From NCBI RefSeq assembly GCF_011057645.1, contig NZ_JAALGE010000018.1:1-52005 (forward strand): 52,005 nt of DNA, written 5' to 3'. The notes beneath the pieces are model-generated. The model was not told the DNA's origin. It saw only the letters and a list, made by a program, of their open reading frames with translations, and searched no databases. The stretch comes from Marisediminicola senii (GTDB taxonomy: Bacteria > Actinomycetota > Actinomycetes > Actinomycetales > Microbacteriaceae). The position numbers were made by a program, and so were the translations under genes. This document shows positions 8,078 to 17,277 of this stretch, piece by piece. Each line of letters starts with the position of its first letter. Position 1 is the stretch's first letter.

Positions 8078-8800
8078 GTGGCACTGCTCGAGTTGCAGGG
8101 CGTCACCCGCTCCGTGCGGCTGCCCGATTCGTCGGTCCTCGACATCCTCCGCGGCGTCGACCTCGAGGTCGACGTGGGCGACCATGTCTCCGTGGTCGGC
8201 CGGTCCGGGTCGGGCAAGACCACGCTGCTCAACCTCCTCGGGCTGCTCGACGCCCCGTCATCCGGAACCATCCACTTCGACGGCAGGCTCGTCTCCCGCC
8301 TCAGGTCCGGGCAGCGCGACCGCGCCAGGGGAGCCGACATCGGCTTCATATTCCAGCAGTTCAACCTCCTGCCGGGGCGCACCGCGCTCGAGAACGTGCA
8401 GACCCCTCTGCTCTACGCCACGGGTCGCCAGTTCTGGCAGCGGCGCCGGCTGGCCGCCGAGATGCTCGACCGCGTCGGGCTCTCCGGGCGCATGCAGTCC
8501 ATGCCCGAGAAGCTCTCCGGCGGCGAACAGCAGCGCGTCGCCATCGCGAGGGCCCTGGTGCGCGGGCCGCGCCTGATCCTGGCCGACGAACCGACCGGCG
8601 CACTGGACATCGAGACGGGCACTACCGTGATGGCCCTGCTCGACGACGTCGCCGAAGCCTCGGGGGCCGCCCTCATCACCATCACCCATGACACCAACGT
8701 CGCCGCCCTCGCGCGACGGCACTACCGGCTCGACACCGGCGTGCTCACCCCGCTCGACATCACCCGCGCGCTCGCCGCAGCGCTGGACGTGCCACGGTGA
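8078..8800 (+). CDS. ABC transporter ATP-binding protein (MacB/LolD type)
   Basis: 240 aa. The nucleotide-binding domain has Walker A GRSGSGKTT, the Q-loop context FIFQQFNLLPGRTALENV, signature LSGGEQQR, Walker B LILADEPTGALD and switch His in ITHD. The sequence pattern is typical of the MacB/LolD export ATPases, which act by mechanotransmission on an extracytoplasmic substrate. Its stop overlaps the permease start (GTGA), so the two are coupled; the adaptor gene ends 3 nt upstream. Confidence 0.93.
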   Translation: MALLELQGVTRSVRLPDSSVLDILRGVDLEVDVGDHVSVVGRSGSGKTTLLNLLGLLDAPSSGTIHFDGRLVSRLRSGQRDRARGADIGFIFQQFNLLPGRTALENVQTPLLYATGRQFWQRRRLAAEMLDRVGLSGRMQSMPEKLSGGEQQRVAIARALVRGPRLILADEPTGALDIETGTTVMALLDDVAEASGAALITITHDTNVAALARRHYRLDTGVLTPLDITRALAAALDVPR

Positions 8801-10014
8801 GGCGCCTGGCCGCCAGTGTGGTCGGCGCGATGGTCGAGGCGGCAGCCGAGTTGCGCATCCACCGCACCCGCGTGCTGCTCAGCCTCATCGGTGTCGCCGT
8901 CGCCGTCGCCGCCCTGACCACGGTGGTCGGGCTCGGAACCGTCGCGCAGCAGTCGTCACTCGAGTCGTACGAGCGCAGCGGCGGTCGCGCCGCGACGATC
9001 GGCGCGTACTTCTACAGCCAGTCGGGTGAGCCGATGGATGCCGCGTCCCTCGCGTCATCGGTCGACACCGTGGTCGACAAGTACCGGATCTCGCACCACA
9101 CGTCGAACGGATACGCCAACCAGCGCGTGCAGCTGCCCGAGGGCGTCGCTGACATCCCGTTCCAGCTGGTCGACGTCGACTACGCCGTGATCCACCGCCT
9201 GACCGTGCTGCACGGGGACTGGTTCACCGACCGCGACGCCGGCCGCTTCGCACCGGCGATCATCATCAACGAGGGCTTCTGGAACCGCATCGGGTCGCCC
9301 GACCCGCGAACCCACCCGACGGTCGAGCTGACCGGTGCCGATGCCGCGACAGCCGTGGTCATCGGCGTCGTGGAGTCCTTCCCCGGCGACACCACGAGCT
9401 CTGGCATGATGCTCACCGACGCGTTCGCCGCGATCGTCGACCCCGCCGTACTCGCGCAGCAGCCGCCGAGCTACGAGTTCTGGGTGCCGGAAGAGACCTC
9501 GGACCAGCTGACCACCCTGCTGTCGCGCGACCTCGAGGCGATGGCCGGCGAGGGCGTGCAGGTCGACGTCAACCGGCAGGACTTCGGGGCGAGCGGAGAG
9601 GACCCCTTCGCCCCCATCCGCATGGTCGTGACCGGGGTCGCGGTGCTGATCCTCTTCCTCGGCGCCCTCAGCCTGGTGAACATCTCCCTCGTCACCGTGC
9701 GCCAGCGCATCCGCGAGATCGGCATCCGCCGCAGCTTCGGGGCGACCGCCCCGCGCATCTTCTTCGCGGTCATGATGGAGAGCGTCGTCGGCACCGTGGT
9801 GGCCGGGGTCATCGGGGTCGGGGTCGCCATCGCGATCGTGCAGAGCCCCATCGTGCAGGGCTACATCGCCCCCGGCGTCATCGACATCCCGCCGTTCCCC
9901 GTCGACGCGGCCCTGATCGGACTCGCCGCGTCGGTCGCGGTCGGTGCGCTCGCCGGGCTGCTCCCCGCGCTGGTCGCCGTGCGGGTCAGGGTCATCGACG
10001 CCATCCGCTACTGA
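8797..10014 (+). CDS. ABC transporter permease (MacB/FtsX family)
   Basis: 405 aa. One N-terminal membrane segment (VLLSLIGVAVAVAALTTVVGLG) is followed by a large extracytoplasmic MacB-like core domain. Three C-terminal membrane segments follow, the first with SLVNISLVTVRQRIREIGIRR, the coupling-helix signature of FtsX-like permeases. With the adaptor and ATPase it completes a tripartite MacAB-like exporter of unknown substrate. Candidates in actinobacteria include antimicrobial peptides and lipids, but nothing in the sequence decides. Confidence 0.92.
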   Translation: MRRLAASVVGAMVEAAAELRIHRTRVLLSLIGVAVAVAALTTVVGLGTVAQQSSLESYERSGGRAATIGAYFYSQSGEPMDAASLASSVDTVVDKYRISHHTSNGYANQRVQLPEGVADIPFQLVDVDYAVIHRLTVLHGDWFTDRDAGRFAPAIIINEGFWNRIGSPDPRTHPTVELTGADAATAVVIGVVESFPGDTTSSGMMLTDAFAAIVDPAVLAQQPPSYEFWVPEETSDQLTTLLSRDLEAMAGEGVQVDVNRQDFGASGEDPFAPIRMVVTGVAVLILFLGALSLVNISLVTVRQRIREIGIRRSFGATAPRIFFAVMMESVVGTVVAGVIGVGVAIAIVQSPIVQGYIAPGVIDIPPFPVDAALIGLAASVAVGALAGLLPALVAVRVRVIDAIRY

Positions 10015-10118
10015 TGCCTCCCGATTCGTCGGGAGTGACGGGCAGTCCCGTGCCGTCGAGGCGATGCATGGATGCCGCGTGGCGGGTGTCGCACCTGCCG
10101 CCCGGGCGCCCCCGCCGG

Positions 10119-10124
10119 TAGTTT
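10119..10124 (+). promoter_or_regulatory. -10 element of ftsK (leaderless)
   Basis: TAGTTT ends 6 nt before the ftsK ATG at 10131. Confidence 0.5.
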
Positions 10125-10130
10125 GGAACC

Positions 10131-12947
10131 ATGGCTACGACCACCCGCCCGTCACCGCGCGCCAAATCCACCTCCGGGCAGACCCGCGCAAAGAACGGCA
10201 CGACCGCAGCCAAGGGCTCGACGCGCAAGCTCCCCGTCACCCCCGTGCCCGACGAGGGCCCCGGACTGCTCGCCCGCGGCTGGATCGGCATGTCACACCT
10301 GGTCGGCGGTGCGGCCCGCGTGCTCGGCAAGGAGACGCTGGCCAAGGACGAGCGCCGCGACGGAGTACCGTTCTTCCTCTTCGTGCTCGCCGTGCTCGGC
10401 GCCGCGGTGGAGTGGTTCAACCCGTCCGACCCCGTCGCGATCGCCCTCGACGCGTACACCTTCGGTGGCCTGTTCGGTCGGGTCGCGTTCGCGCTGCCGG
10501 TGATCATGCTGCTCTTCGCGATCTGGCTGTTCCGGCATCCATCCTCGGTCCACGACAACGGACGCATCGGCATCGGCCTCGCCATCGGTTTGACGAGCAT
10601 CAGCGCGCTGTGCCACATCTTCCTCGGGCAACCGCTCCCCGCCGAGGGCATGCCCGGCCTCGCCGTCGCGGGCGGCGTCCTCGGGTGGGTGCTCGCCGCA
10701 CCCCTCATCGCCATCATCACCGACGCCGGCGCGACGGCGGTCGTCGTCGTGCTGCTCATCCTCTCGATCTTCATCATCACCAAGACCCCGCCGAACAAGA
10801 CCGTCCGGCGCCTCCACGAGCTCTACGCCTACCTGTTCGGGGCGACCATCCCCGACGAGGAGGCCGTGGCGGAGGCCAAGGCGGCCAAGCGCAACGCGGC
10901 CACCCTCGAGCGCGTCGACGCCGCCAGCGACGACGACGAGGTCGACCCGTCACAGCTGCCGTGGTGGCGTCGCAACAAGACCCAGCGCGAAGAGGACCCC
11001 GCGTTCGACAGCCCTGTACTCAGCCCGGCGCTCGCAACAAGCGAGACCGAGGTCATCGATCGCACGCTCCCCGCCGAGACCGCGTACTCCGACGACCTCA
11101 TCGACGAGCTCGACAATGCCGAGCGGGCCGTCGTGCGGTTCACCGGCGAGGTCGACCAGCACCCGACGGGCATCCGCGACGACTCGGGTCCGATCGGCCC
11201 CGTCGAGCTGCTCCCCGGCTTCTCCGACCGGGCATCGGTCAAGGGCCAGGCGGGCGAGTTCGACGACCCGGCGCAGGGTGCCCCCAGCACGCCGTACCGC
11301 CTGCCCGCCGTCTCGGCGCTGAGCCTCGGCACCCCGGCGAAGTCCCGCTCCGAGGCGAACGACGAGATCGTGCGCGCCATCACCGAGGTGCTCGACCAGT
11401 TCTCCGTCGACGCGAAGGTCACCGGCTTCAGCCGCGGGCCGACCGTGACCCGATACGAGATCGAACTCGGCCCGAGCGTCAAGGTCGAGAGGGTCACCGC
11501 CCTCAGCAAGAACCTCAGCTACGCGGTCAAGAGCAACGAGGTGCGCATCCTCTCGCCGATCCCCGGCAAGAGCGCTATCGGCGTCGAGATCCCCAACACC
11601 GACCGTGAGATCGTCTCGCTCGGCGACGTGCTGCGCTCCAAGGCGGCCACGAGCAACACGCACCCGCTCACCATGGGCCTCGGCAAGGACGTCGAGGGGG
11701 GATTCGTCGTCGCGAACCTCTCGAAGATGCCCCACCTCCTCGTCGCCGGCGCCACCGGCTCCGGCAAGTCGAGCTTCGTGAACTCGATGATCACCTCGAT
11801 CCTCATGCGGGCGACGCCGGCCGAGGTCCGCATGGTGCTGATCGACCCGAAGCGCGTCGAGCTCACGCCGTATGCCGGCATCCCGCACCTCATCACCCCG
11901 GTGATCACGAGCCCCAAGAAGGCCGCCGAGGCGCTGAGCTGGGTCGTCAAAGAGATGGACATGCGCTACGACGACCTCGAGAGCTTCGGGTTCCGTCACA
12001 TCGACGACTTCAACCGGGCGGTGCTCGCGAACGAGATCGTGCTGCCGGTGGGCAGCGAACGCCGTCTTAAGCCATACCCGTACCTGCTCATCGTCGTCGA
12101 CGAGCTCGCCGACCTGATGATGGTCGCGCCGCGCGACGTCGAGGACTCGATCGTGCGGATCACCCAGCTGGCCCGCGCATCCGGCATCCACCTCGTGCTC
12201 GCCACGCAGCGCCCGAGCGTCGACGTCGTGACCGGACTCATCAAGGCCAACGTGCCGTCGCGCCTCGCGTTCGCCGTGAGCAGCATGACCGACAGCCGCG
12301 TCATCCTCGACCAGCCGGGCGCCGACAAGCTGATCGGCCAGGGCGATGCGCTGTTCCTGCCGATGGGCACGTCGAAGTCGATCCGCGTGCAGGGCGCGTG
12401 GGTCAGTGAGAGCGAAGTCAACGCCGTCGTGCAGCACGTCACCCGGCAGGCGCAGCCCGAGTACCGCAACGACGTCGCCGTCACCGCCGAGAAGAAGGCC
12501 ATCGACGGAGACATCGGAGACGACCTCGAGGTGCTGCTCGCCGCGGCCGAGCTGGTCGTCAGCACCCAGTTCGGGTCGACGTCGATGCTGCAGCGCAAGC
12601 TGCGCGTCGGCTTCGCGAAGGCCGGCCGCCTGATGGACCTCCTCGAGTCCCGCGAGATCGTCGGGGCATCCGAGGGATCCAAGGCCCGCGACGTGCTCGT
12701 GGCGCCGGAGCAGCTGGCCGGGGTGCTCGCACGCCTGCGCGGCGACGACGCTCCGGACGAGCCGGCGGCACGGTCGTCGGTACCCGGTGCGACGGCCGCT
12801 GGGGCCGGTCCTGCCGGAGTCGGTGCTGCGGGGGTTGGGGCGACGGACCAGTACGGGGTCGACCCCGTGGGCGACATGACGCGAGGCTACGATGAGGTCG
12901 ATGACACCTCGGACGAGGATGCCTGGGGACTGACGGGCAGGGAGTAG
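10131..12947 (+). CDS. ftsK: DNA translocase FtsK/SpoIIIE
   Basis: 938 aa. A hexameric ATP-driven DNA pump at the division septum. Four membrane segments occupy about residues 80-230, followed by an acidic linker, then the RecA-like motor: Walker [10 protein letters not shown] near residue 542 and Walker [14 protein letters not shown] near 651. The C-terminal winged-helix gamma domain is seen in [23 protein letters not shown] and would read KOPS-like sequences. A Gly/Ala-rich linker and acidic tail end the protein. pgsA follows after 4 nt. Confidence 0.95.
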   Translation: MATTTRPSPRAKSTSGQTRAKNGTTAAKGSTRKLPVTPVPDEGPGLLARGWIGMSHLVGGAARVLGKETLAKDERRDGVPFFLFVLAVLGAAVEWFNPSDPVAIALDAYTFGGLFGRVAFALPVIMLLFAIWLFRHPSSVHDNGRIGIGLAIGLTSISALCHIFLGQPLPAEGMPGLAVAGGVLGWVLAAPLIAIITDAGATAVVVVLLILSIFIITKTPPNKTVRRLHELYAYLFGATIPDEEAVAEAKAAKRNAATLERVDAASDDDEVDPSQLPWWRRNKTQREEDPAFDSPVLSPALATSETEVIDRTLPAETAYSDDLIDELDNAERAVVRFTGEVDQHPTGIRDDSGPIGPVELLPGFSDRASVKGQAGEFDDPAQGAPSTPYRLPAVSALSLGTPAKSRSEANDEIVRAITEVLDQFSVDAKVTGFSRGPTVTRYEIELGPSVKVERVTALSKNLSYAVKSNEVRILSPIPGKSAIGVEIPNTDREIVSLGDVLRSKAATSNTHPLTMGLGKDVEGGFVVANLSKMPHLLVAGATGSGKSSFVNSMITSILMRATPAEVRMVLIDPKRVELTPYAGIPHLITPVITSPKKAAEALSWVVKEMDMRYDDLESFGFRHIDDFNRAVLANEIVLPVGSERRLKPYPYLLIVVDELADLMMVAPRDVEDSIVRITQLARASGIHLVLATQRPSVDVVTGLIKANVPSRLAFAVSSMTDSRVILDQPGADKLIGQGDALFLPMGTSKSIRVQGAWVSESEVNAVVQHVTRQAQPEYRNDVAVTAEKKAIDGDIGDDLEVLLAAAELVVSTQFGSTSMLQRKLRVGFAKAGRLMDLLESREIVGASEGSKARDVLVAPEQLAGVLARLRGDDAPDEPAARSSVPGATAAGAGPAGVGAAGVGATDQYGVDPVGDMTRGYDEVDDTSDEDAWGLTGRE

Positions 12948-12951
12948 CGAC

Positions 12952-13632
12952 GTGGCCGCCGAGAGTGCAACGACACCGGGGCCCGGCGACCCGGGTCGCC
13001 GACCCAACCCCATGCGCGGCAGGGTCGCGAGTTTCGGGGACAGCCAGGCGAGCTCGGCGAACATCGCCAACATCATCACGGTGGTGCGCATCCTCATGGC
13101 GCCGGTGTTCGTGTGGCTGCTGCTCGCCGACGCGGGAGAGCTCGGCGCGTTGCGCTGGGTCGCCGCCATCGTGTTCATCGTCGCGATCGTCACCGACAGC
13201 GTCGACGGGTTCCTGGCCAGGAGGCTGAACCTGGTCACCGACCTCGGCAAGATCCTCGACCCGATCGCCGACAAGGTGCTCATCGGCGGGGCCCTGGTCT
13301 CGCTCTCGATCCTGGGCGAGCTGTGGTGGTGGGTCACAATCGTCGTGCTGGTGCGCGAGCTCGGCATCACGGTGTACCGGTTCGTCGCACTGCGCACACG
13401 CGTGATCCCGGCATCCAGCGGGGGGAAAATCAAGACCGTGCTGCAGTCGGTGGCGATCTCGCTGTACCTCGCTCCGATCCAGCTCATCGTCGGCGACTGG
13501 GTGCTCTGGGTATCCGCCGTGGTGATGGCGCTGGCCCTCATCGCGACCGTGGTCACCGGAATCGACTACCTCGTCAAGGACTACAAGCTCAACCGCCCGA
13601 ACGGTGCGGGCCGGCAGGGCACGGCAGCGTGA
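12952..13632 (+). CDS. pgsA: CDP-diacylglycerol-glycerol-3-phosphate 3-phosphatidyltransferase PgsA
   Basis: 226 aa, GTG start. A membrane enzyme that makes phosphatidylglycerol phosphate from CDP-diacylglycerol. The CDP-alcohol phosphotransferase signature D-x2-DG-x2-AR-x8-G-x3-D-x3-D is visible from DSVDGFLARR to LGKILDPIAD, between multiple membrane segments. A roughly 40-residue hydrophilic N-terminus precedes the first helix. Its stop overlaps the start of the cinA-type gene (GTGA). The placement after ftsK is standard for actinobacteria. Confidence 0.94.
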   Translation: MAAESATTPGPGDPGRRPNPMRGRVASFGDSQASSANIANIITVVRILMAPVFVWLLLADAGELGALRWVAAIVFIVAIVTDSVDGFLARRLNLVTDLGKILDPIADKVLIGGALVSLSILGELWWWVTIVVLVRELGITVYRFVALRTRVIPASSGGKIKTVLQSVAISLYLAPIQLIVGDWVLWVSAVVMALALIATVVTGIDYLVKDYKLNRPNGAGRQGTAA

Positions 13633-14129
13633 CCGGCACCGCGGGCCCCGATGCCCGCGCCGTCATCGAGCAGCTCGCCGAGGCGGGTTTCACCATCGCG
13701 GTTGCGGAGTCGCTCACCGGCGGGCTCGTGGCTGCCGCCCTGACGGCGGTGCCCGGCGCATCCGCCGTCGTCAGCGGGGGTGTCGTCTCCTACTCCACGG
13801 CGATCAAGCATTCAGTGCTCGGCGTATCCAGGGAGCTCCTCGACATCAGGGGACCGGTGGATCCGGATGTCGCGGCCCAGATGGCATCGGGAGTGCGGCG
13901 GGTGCTCGCGATCGACGGGACCCCCGCCGATGTGGGCGTCGCCACCACCGGCGTCGCGGGCCCCGGCGCGCACGACGGGCATCCGGCGGGCACCGCATTC
14001 GTCGCCGTCGACGTCAGGGGCGAGCTGAAAGTCATCCATCTCTCGCTCACCGGCGACCGGGATGCAATCCGCGCGGGCGTCGTCTCCGAATCACTGGCAG
14101 CCATCGTGAATGCGGTGGCTGCGGGCTGA
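13629..14129 (+). CDS. cinA: CinA family nicotinamide-nucleotide amidohydrolase (PncC-type, C-terminal domain only)
   Basis: 166 aa, starting at the GTG that overlaps the pgsA stop. Only the CinA C-terminal domain is present: AVAESLTGGLVAAALTAVPGAS, GGVVSYSTAIKHSVLGV and ATTGVAGPGAHDGHPAGTAF match the NMN deamidase family. The N-terminal molybdopterin-binding domain of full CinA is absent, as usual in this gene order. It would convert NMN to nicotinate mononucleotide in NAD salvage. A sigmaR/H-type promoter and clgR follow. Confidence 0.9.
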   Translation: MTGTAGPDARAVIEQLAEAGFTIAVAESLTGGLVAAALTAVPGASAVVSGGVVSYSTAIKHSVLGVSRELLDIRGPVDPDVAAQMASGVRRVLAIDGTPADVGVATTGVAGPGAHDGHPAGTAFVAVDVRGELKVIHLSLTGDRDAIRAGVVSESLAAIVNAVAAG

Positions 14130-14148
14130 CAGTACCGGCGAGGCCCCC

Positions 14149-14175
14149 GGGAATGTTTCCCGTTTCGATCTCGTT
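14149..14175 (+). promoter_or_regulatory. SigmaR/SigmaH-type promoter upstream of clgR (GGGAAT-N18-GTT)
   Basis: GGGAAT at 14149-14154 and GTT at 14173-14175 are separated by exactly 18 nt, the consensus of actinobacterial thiol/heat-stress ECF sigma factors (Streptomyces SigR, corynebacterial/mycobacterial SigH). It lies about 140 nt before the clgR start. In corynebacteria clgR is known to depend on SigH, which makes the match meaningful. Confidence 0.6.
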
Positions 14176-14316
14176 ACATGTCTGTGATTCACAACCGTCA
14201 TACAGTGGCCTCTGGCTAGAGTTCGACGAAACGGATGTGATCATAGACACCCGCTTCAGCATCCCGCACAGAAGCCGATTCACGTCGAGGGTACGTCACT
14301 AAGGAGGAGGGTCCAC

Positions 14317-14625
14317 ATGGTTCTGGTACGCCAAGAAATCGGAGATGTTCTCCGGGACTTCCGCCTGCAGAAGGGTCGCACCCTTCGTCAGGTAGCGAGC
14401 AAGGCGAGCGTTGCTCTCGGTTACCTGAGCGAGGTTGAGCGAGGCCAGAAAGAGGCCAGCTCAGAGATTCTCGCTTCGGTCGCGGATGCTCTCGAAACAC
14501 CCATTTCCGTCATCATGCGCGAGGTCGGTGACCGCATGGCAGTGATCGAGGGATTGAACCCGATCCCCGACACCGTTCCCGACGACCTCGTCGCCAACTT
14601 CGACGCGGACCTCGCCGTCCGCTGA
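14317..14625 (+). CDS. clgR: ClgR-like XRE-family transcriptional regulator of Clp protease genes
   Basis: 102 aa. A lambda-repressor-type HTH spans about residues 9-64, with TLRQVASKASVALGYLSEVERGQKEASSE matching the ClgR signature. ClgR activates clpP/clpC and proteostasis genes in actinobacteria and is itself degraded by ClpCP; its position between cinA and recA is the conserved one. A strong AGGAGG site precedes the ATG. A 187-nt upstream gap carries a sigmaR/H-type promoter, and a perfect 36-nt palindrome follows the gene. Confidence 0.92.
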   Translation: MVLVRQEIGDVLRDFRLQKGRTLRQVASKASVALGYLSEVERGQKEASSEILASVADALETPISVIMREVGDRMAVIEGLNPIPDTVPDDLVANFDADLAVR

Positions 14626-14630
14626 CTCCC

Positions 14631-14666
14631 CAGAACGCCCCGGTGCTCGAGCACCGGGGCGTTCTG
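14631..14666 (+). terminator. Perfect 36-nt palindrome, terminator-like hairpin after clgR
   Basis: An 18-bp perfect inverted repeat starting CAGAACGCCCCGGTGCTC with no spacer base begins 5 nt after the clgR stop. The transcript would form a very stable hairpin. It has no U-tract, which is common for actinobacterial terminators. Its symmetry would serve transcription from either side. Confidence 0.75.
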
Positions 14667-14741
14667 CATGCCCGGGCACCCGTGTGACGGTACGCCGTGC
14701 GTCACGATGTCGACGCGTCACGGCGACCACGCACAGGTTGC

Positions 14742-14747
14742 TACCGT
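14742..14747 (+). promoter_or_regulatory. -10 element of the DUF3046 gene (leaderless)
   Basis: TACCGT ends 7 nt before the GTG at 14755. Confidence 0.45.
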
Positions 14748-14754
14748 GGGAAGC

Positions 14755-14976
14755 GTGAGAGAGAGCGAGTTCTGGGTGGCCGTCGCCGCGGAGTTCGGCG
14801 ACACCTACGGCAATACCGTCACTCGCGACCTGGTGCTCATCGAGTTCGGCGACCTGACCGCCGTGCAGGCAATGGCCGCGGGCCACGGGCCCCGCGCGGT
14901 CTGGCTCGCCCTGTGCGCTGCGACCGACGTCCCGCCCAGCCGCCGGCACGGCGTCGGGCAATTGCCCAAGAACTAG
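14755..14976 (+). CDS. DUF3046 family protein
   Basis: 73 aa from GTG 14755. [37 protein letters not shown] and [21 protein letters not shown] match DUF3046, a small actinobacterial family found directly upstream of recA. The function is unknown; no catalytic motif or membrane segment is visible. Upstream in-frame ATGs would add a non-conserved extension reaching into the clgR terminator, so I use the GTG that is preceded by a -10 element at leaderless spacing. Confidence 0.85.
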   Translation: MRESEFWVAVAAEFGDTYGNTVTRDLVLIEFGDLTAVQAMAAGHGPRAVWLALCAATDVPPSRRHGVGQLPKN

Positions 14977-14999
14977 CCCTCAACACGCCGCCCGCCTCT

Positions 15000-15013
15000 C
15001 GAACATCCGTTCG
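15000..15013 (+). promoter_or_regulatory. LexA (SOS) box of recA
   Basis: CGAACATCCGTTCG is a perfect GAAC-N4-GTTC site with flanking C/G, the consensus for actinobacterial LexA. It covers the expected -35 position of the TAGGCT -10 at 15022-15027. Confidence 0.9.
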
Positions 15014-15021
15014 GGTGTGGC

Positions 15022-15027
15022 TAGGCT
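15022..15027 (+). promoter_or_regulatory. -10 element of the recA promoter
   Basis: TAGGCT lies 17 nt downstream of a TCGAAC -35 position that overlaps the SOS box. Transcription from here gives a leader of about 250 nt before the recA ATG. The leader is rich in CACC/CAAC repeats, and I find no other gene in it. Confidence 0.5.
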
Positions 15028-15286
15028 CCTTCACAGGCGCAATCGAAGCGATTTGTGCACTGTAGGCCGTTTCCATCGAGCAATGTCGGTGCCCACGCGT
15101 ACAGTCGCAATCGTCGACACGGCGTCTCGTGACACCGAATCGACAGGCAACACCTGCACCACCAGCACTACCCGCACCACCTGCAACAACTGCCTTGTCG
15201 CGGACTACCGGGCCCTGCAACATCGGCTCGGTACCTCAGCGGCAGCCTATAGGCGCACCATCGACTACGAAGAAAGAGCCCTCACC

Positions 15287-16378
15287 ATGGCATCAGCAGC
15301 AGATCGCGAAAAGTCACTCGAAACCGCACTCGCCCAGATCGACCGCCAGTTCGGCAAGGGCTCCGTCATGCGCCTGGGCAGCGACGAACGCGCCCCCGTC
15401 GCCATTATCCCCACCGGGTCCATCGCGCTCGACGTCGCGCTGGGTATCGGGGGGCTCCCGCGCGGCCGCATCGTAGAGATCTACGGCCCCGAGTCGTCGG
15501 GTAAGACCACGCTCACCCTGCACGCGATCGCGAACGCGCAGCGCGCAGGCGGCATCGCCGCATTCATCGACGCCGAGCACGCGCTCGACCCCGAATACGC
15601 CAAGAAGCTCGGCGTCGACATCGACGCACTGCTCGTCTCCCAGCCCGACACCGGTGAGCAGGCCCTCGAGATCGCCGACATGCTGGTGCGCTCCGGCTCC
15701 ATCGACCTCATCGTCATCGACTCGGTCGCGGCCCTGGTGCCGCGTGCAGAGATCGAGGGCGAGATGGGCGATACCCACGTCGGCCTCCAGGCGCGACTCA
15801 TGTCACAGGCGCTCCGCAAGCTGACCGGTGGCCTGAGCCAGACCAACACCACCATGATCTTCATCAACCAGCTGCGCGAGAAGATCGGGGTGTTCTTCGG
15901 CAGCCCCGAGACCACCGCGGGAGGAAAGGCACTCAAGTTCTACGCCTCCGTGCGCCTCGACATCCGCCGCATCGAGACCCTGAAAGACGGCACCGATGCC
16001 GTCGGAAACCGCACTCGTGTCAAGGTCGTCAAGAACAAGATGGCACCGCCGTTCAAGCAGGCGGAGTTCGACATCCTCTACGGCGTCGGTATCTCGCGTG
16101 AGGGCAGCCTGATCGACTTCGGTGTCGAGCACGAGATCGTGCGCAAGTCCGGCGCCTGGTACACCTACGACGGTGACCAGCTCGGGCAGGGCAAGGAGAA
16201 CTCGCGCAACCACCTGCTGAAGAACCCGGAGATCGCGAACGAGATCGAGCACAAGATCAAGGTCAAGCTCGGCATCATCCCCGACCCCGACGCTGTCGCA
16301 GGGGCGCCCGTAGTTGAGGCGCCGCCCGTCGAGTCCATCCAGAAGAAGCTGGCCTCCCGCAAGGCTGTCGGCGCCTGA
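15287..16378 (+). CDS. recA: Recombinase RecA
   Basis: 363 aa. ATP-dependent strand exchange and LexA co-protease. Walker A GPESSGKT is at residues 67-74, Walker [13 protein letters not shown] follows, and [35 protein letters not shown] covers loop L2 and its flank. I chose ATG 15287 because [20 protein letters not shown] is the conserved RecA N-terminus and a GAAGAAAGAG ribosome site precedes it. The frame happens to stay open about 270 nt upstream. An SOS box controls it; recX follows after 3 nt. Confidence 0.98.
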   Translation: MASAADREKSLETALAQIDRQFGKGSVMRLGSDERAPVAIIPTGSIALDVALGIGGLPRGRIVEIYGPESSGKTTLTLHAIANAQRAGGIAAFIDAEHALDPEYAKKLGVDIDALLVSQPDTGEQALEIADMLVRSGSIDLIVIDSVAALVPRAEIEGEMGDTHVGLQARLMSQALRKLTGGLSQTNTTMIFINQLREKIGVFFGSPETTAGGKALKFYASVRLDIRRIETLKDGTDAVGNRTRVKVVKNKMAPPFKQAEFDILYGVGISREGSLIDFGVEHEIVRKSGAWYTYDGDQLGQGKENSRNHLLKNPEIANEIEHKIKVKLGIIPDPDAVAGAPVVEAPPVESIQKKLASRKAVGA

Positions 16379-16381
16379 TCC

Positions 16382-17251
16382 ATGGTGTTCCGACAGGGCC
16401 GGCCGCCGGGCAGCGACGACAGCTCATCCTCCGACGGGAATGACGGCCCGCTCGCGAGGGTGACCTACCTGCCCGGCGCCGAGCCCCCGACGAAGCCCGA
16501 ACCAGCCGCAGCACCGGCGGCACCCGCGGCAACTGGGCAGGCGGAGCAGTACACCACCGCCACCGCGTGGGCGCCGTCTCCGATGGGCGCTGACCGTTCC
16601 GCAACGGCAACGGCAACGGCAGCGGCCGCCGCCGCATGGGAGACCGGTCCCACCGAGGCGGAGCTCCTCGAGGCGGAACGCGTCGACGCCGAGCTCGCCG
16701 AGCAGGAGGCTGTGAATGCCCGTACCCGCAAAGAGGTGTTCACTGCGGCCCGTGACGCGGCCGAAGCCAAGAAGGCGCGGCGGGCGGAGAACGTGAGCAT
16801 GCATGCCCTCACCCGTCGCGGCATGTCCCGCTGGGAGCTGCACAAGACCCTCACCGCCCGCGAGTTCGACCCAGACGACATCGAGGCCGAGCTCGACCGC
16901 CTCGAAGGCGTCGGGCTCATCGACGACGCCGCCCTGGCCGAGACCATCGTGCGTACGCAGCACGATCGCAAGGGCCTCGGGCGCAGCGCGCTGACCGCCG
17001 AGCTGCGTCGTCGCCATATCGACCAGCAGCACATCGAGAAAGCGCTCGAGCAGATCGCCGACGACGACGAGATCGCCCGCGCGAGCGAGCTCGCCGAGCG
17101 ACGGGCGCCCCAGCTGCGCTCGTACGACCGCGAGACTGCGGCCAGGCGCCTGTCGGGATTCCTGATGCGCAAGGGCTATTCGGGGTCGGTCACGCGTGCC
17201 GCCGTCGACGCTGCACTCGAGCAGACCCACGGCGGCGTGCGGTTCCGCTGA
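16382..17251 (+). CDS. recX: Regulatory protein RecX with a long low-complexity N-terminus
   Basis: 289 aa. The RecX three-helix repeats occupy about residues 135-285: [66 protein letters not shown] and a third repeat. RecX binds and modulates RecA filaments, and the gene is in the usual recA-recX operon. The first 130 residues are Ala/Pro/Thr-rich then acidic-helical and have no RecX counterpart, making the protein longer than the usual 150-200 aa. The ATG at 16382 is 3 nt after the recA stop. Confidence 0.92.
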   Translation: MVFRQGRPPGSDDSSSSDGNDGPLARVTYLPGAEPPTKPEPAAAPAAPAATGQAEQYTTATAWAPSPMGADRSATATATAAAAAAWETGPTEAELLEAERVDAELAEQEAVNARTRKEVFTAARDAAEAKKARRAENVSMHALTRRGMSRWELHKTLTAREFDPDDIEAELDRLEGVGLIDDAALAETIVRTQHDRKGLGRSALTAELRRRHIDQQHIEKALEQIADDDEIARASELAERRAPQLRSYDRETAARRLSGFLMRKGYSGSVTRAAVDAALEQTHGGVRFR

Positions 17252-17261
17252 CACGCGTCGT

Positions 17262-17267
17262 TAGGCT
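17262..17267 (+). promoter_or_regulatory. Putative -10 element of miaB
   Basis: TAGGCT ends 10 nt before the miaB ATG, giving at most a few untranslated bases. Confidence 0.35.
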
Positions 17268-17277
17268 GGAACCCATC

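Noticed and set aside
10950-13556. Very long open frame on the minus strand opposite ftsK and pgsA
   Set aside because: It is antisense to two unmistakable genes, its translation has a skewed Arg/Asp/His/Val composition and no motif; long antisense frames are expected at this GC content.
15017-15286. N-terminal extension of RecA
   Set aside because: The added sequence is low-complexity and not RecA-like; the ATG at 15287 has the conserved N-terminus and a ribosome site.
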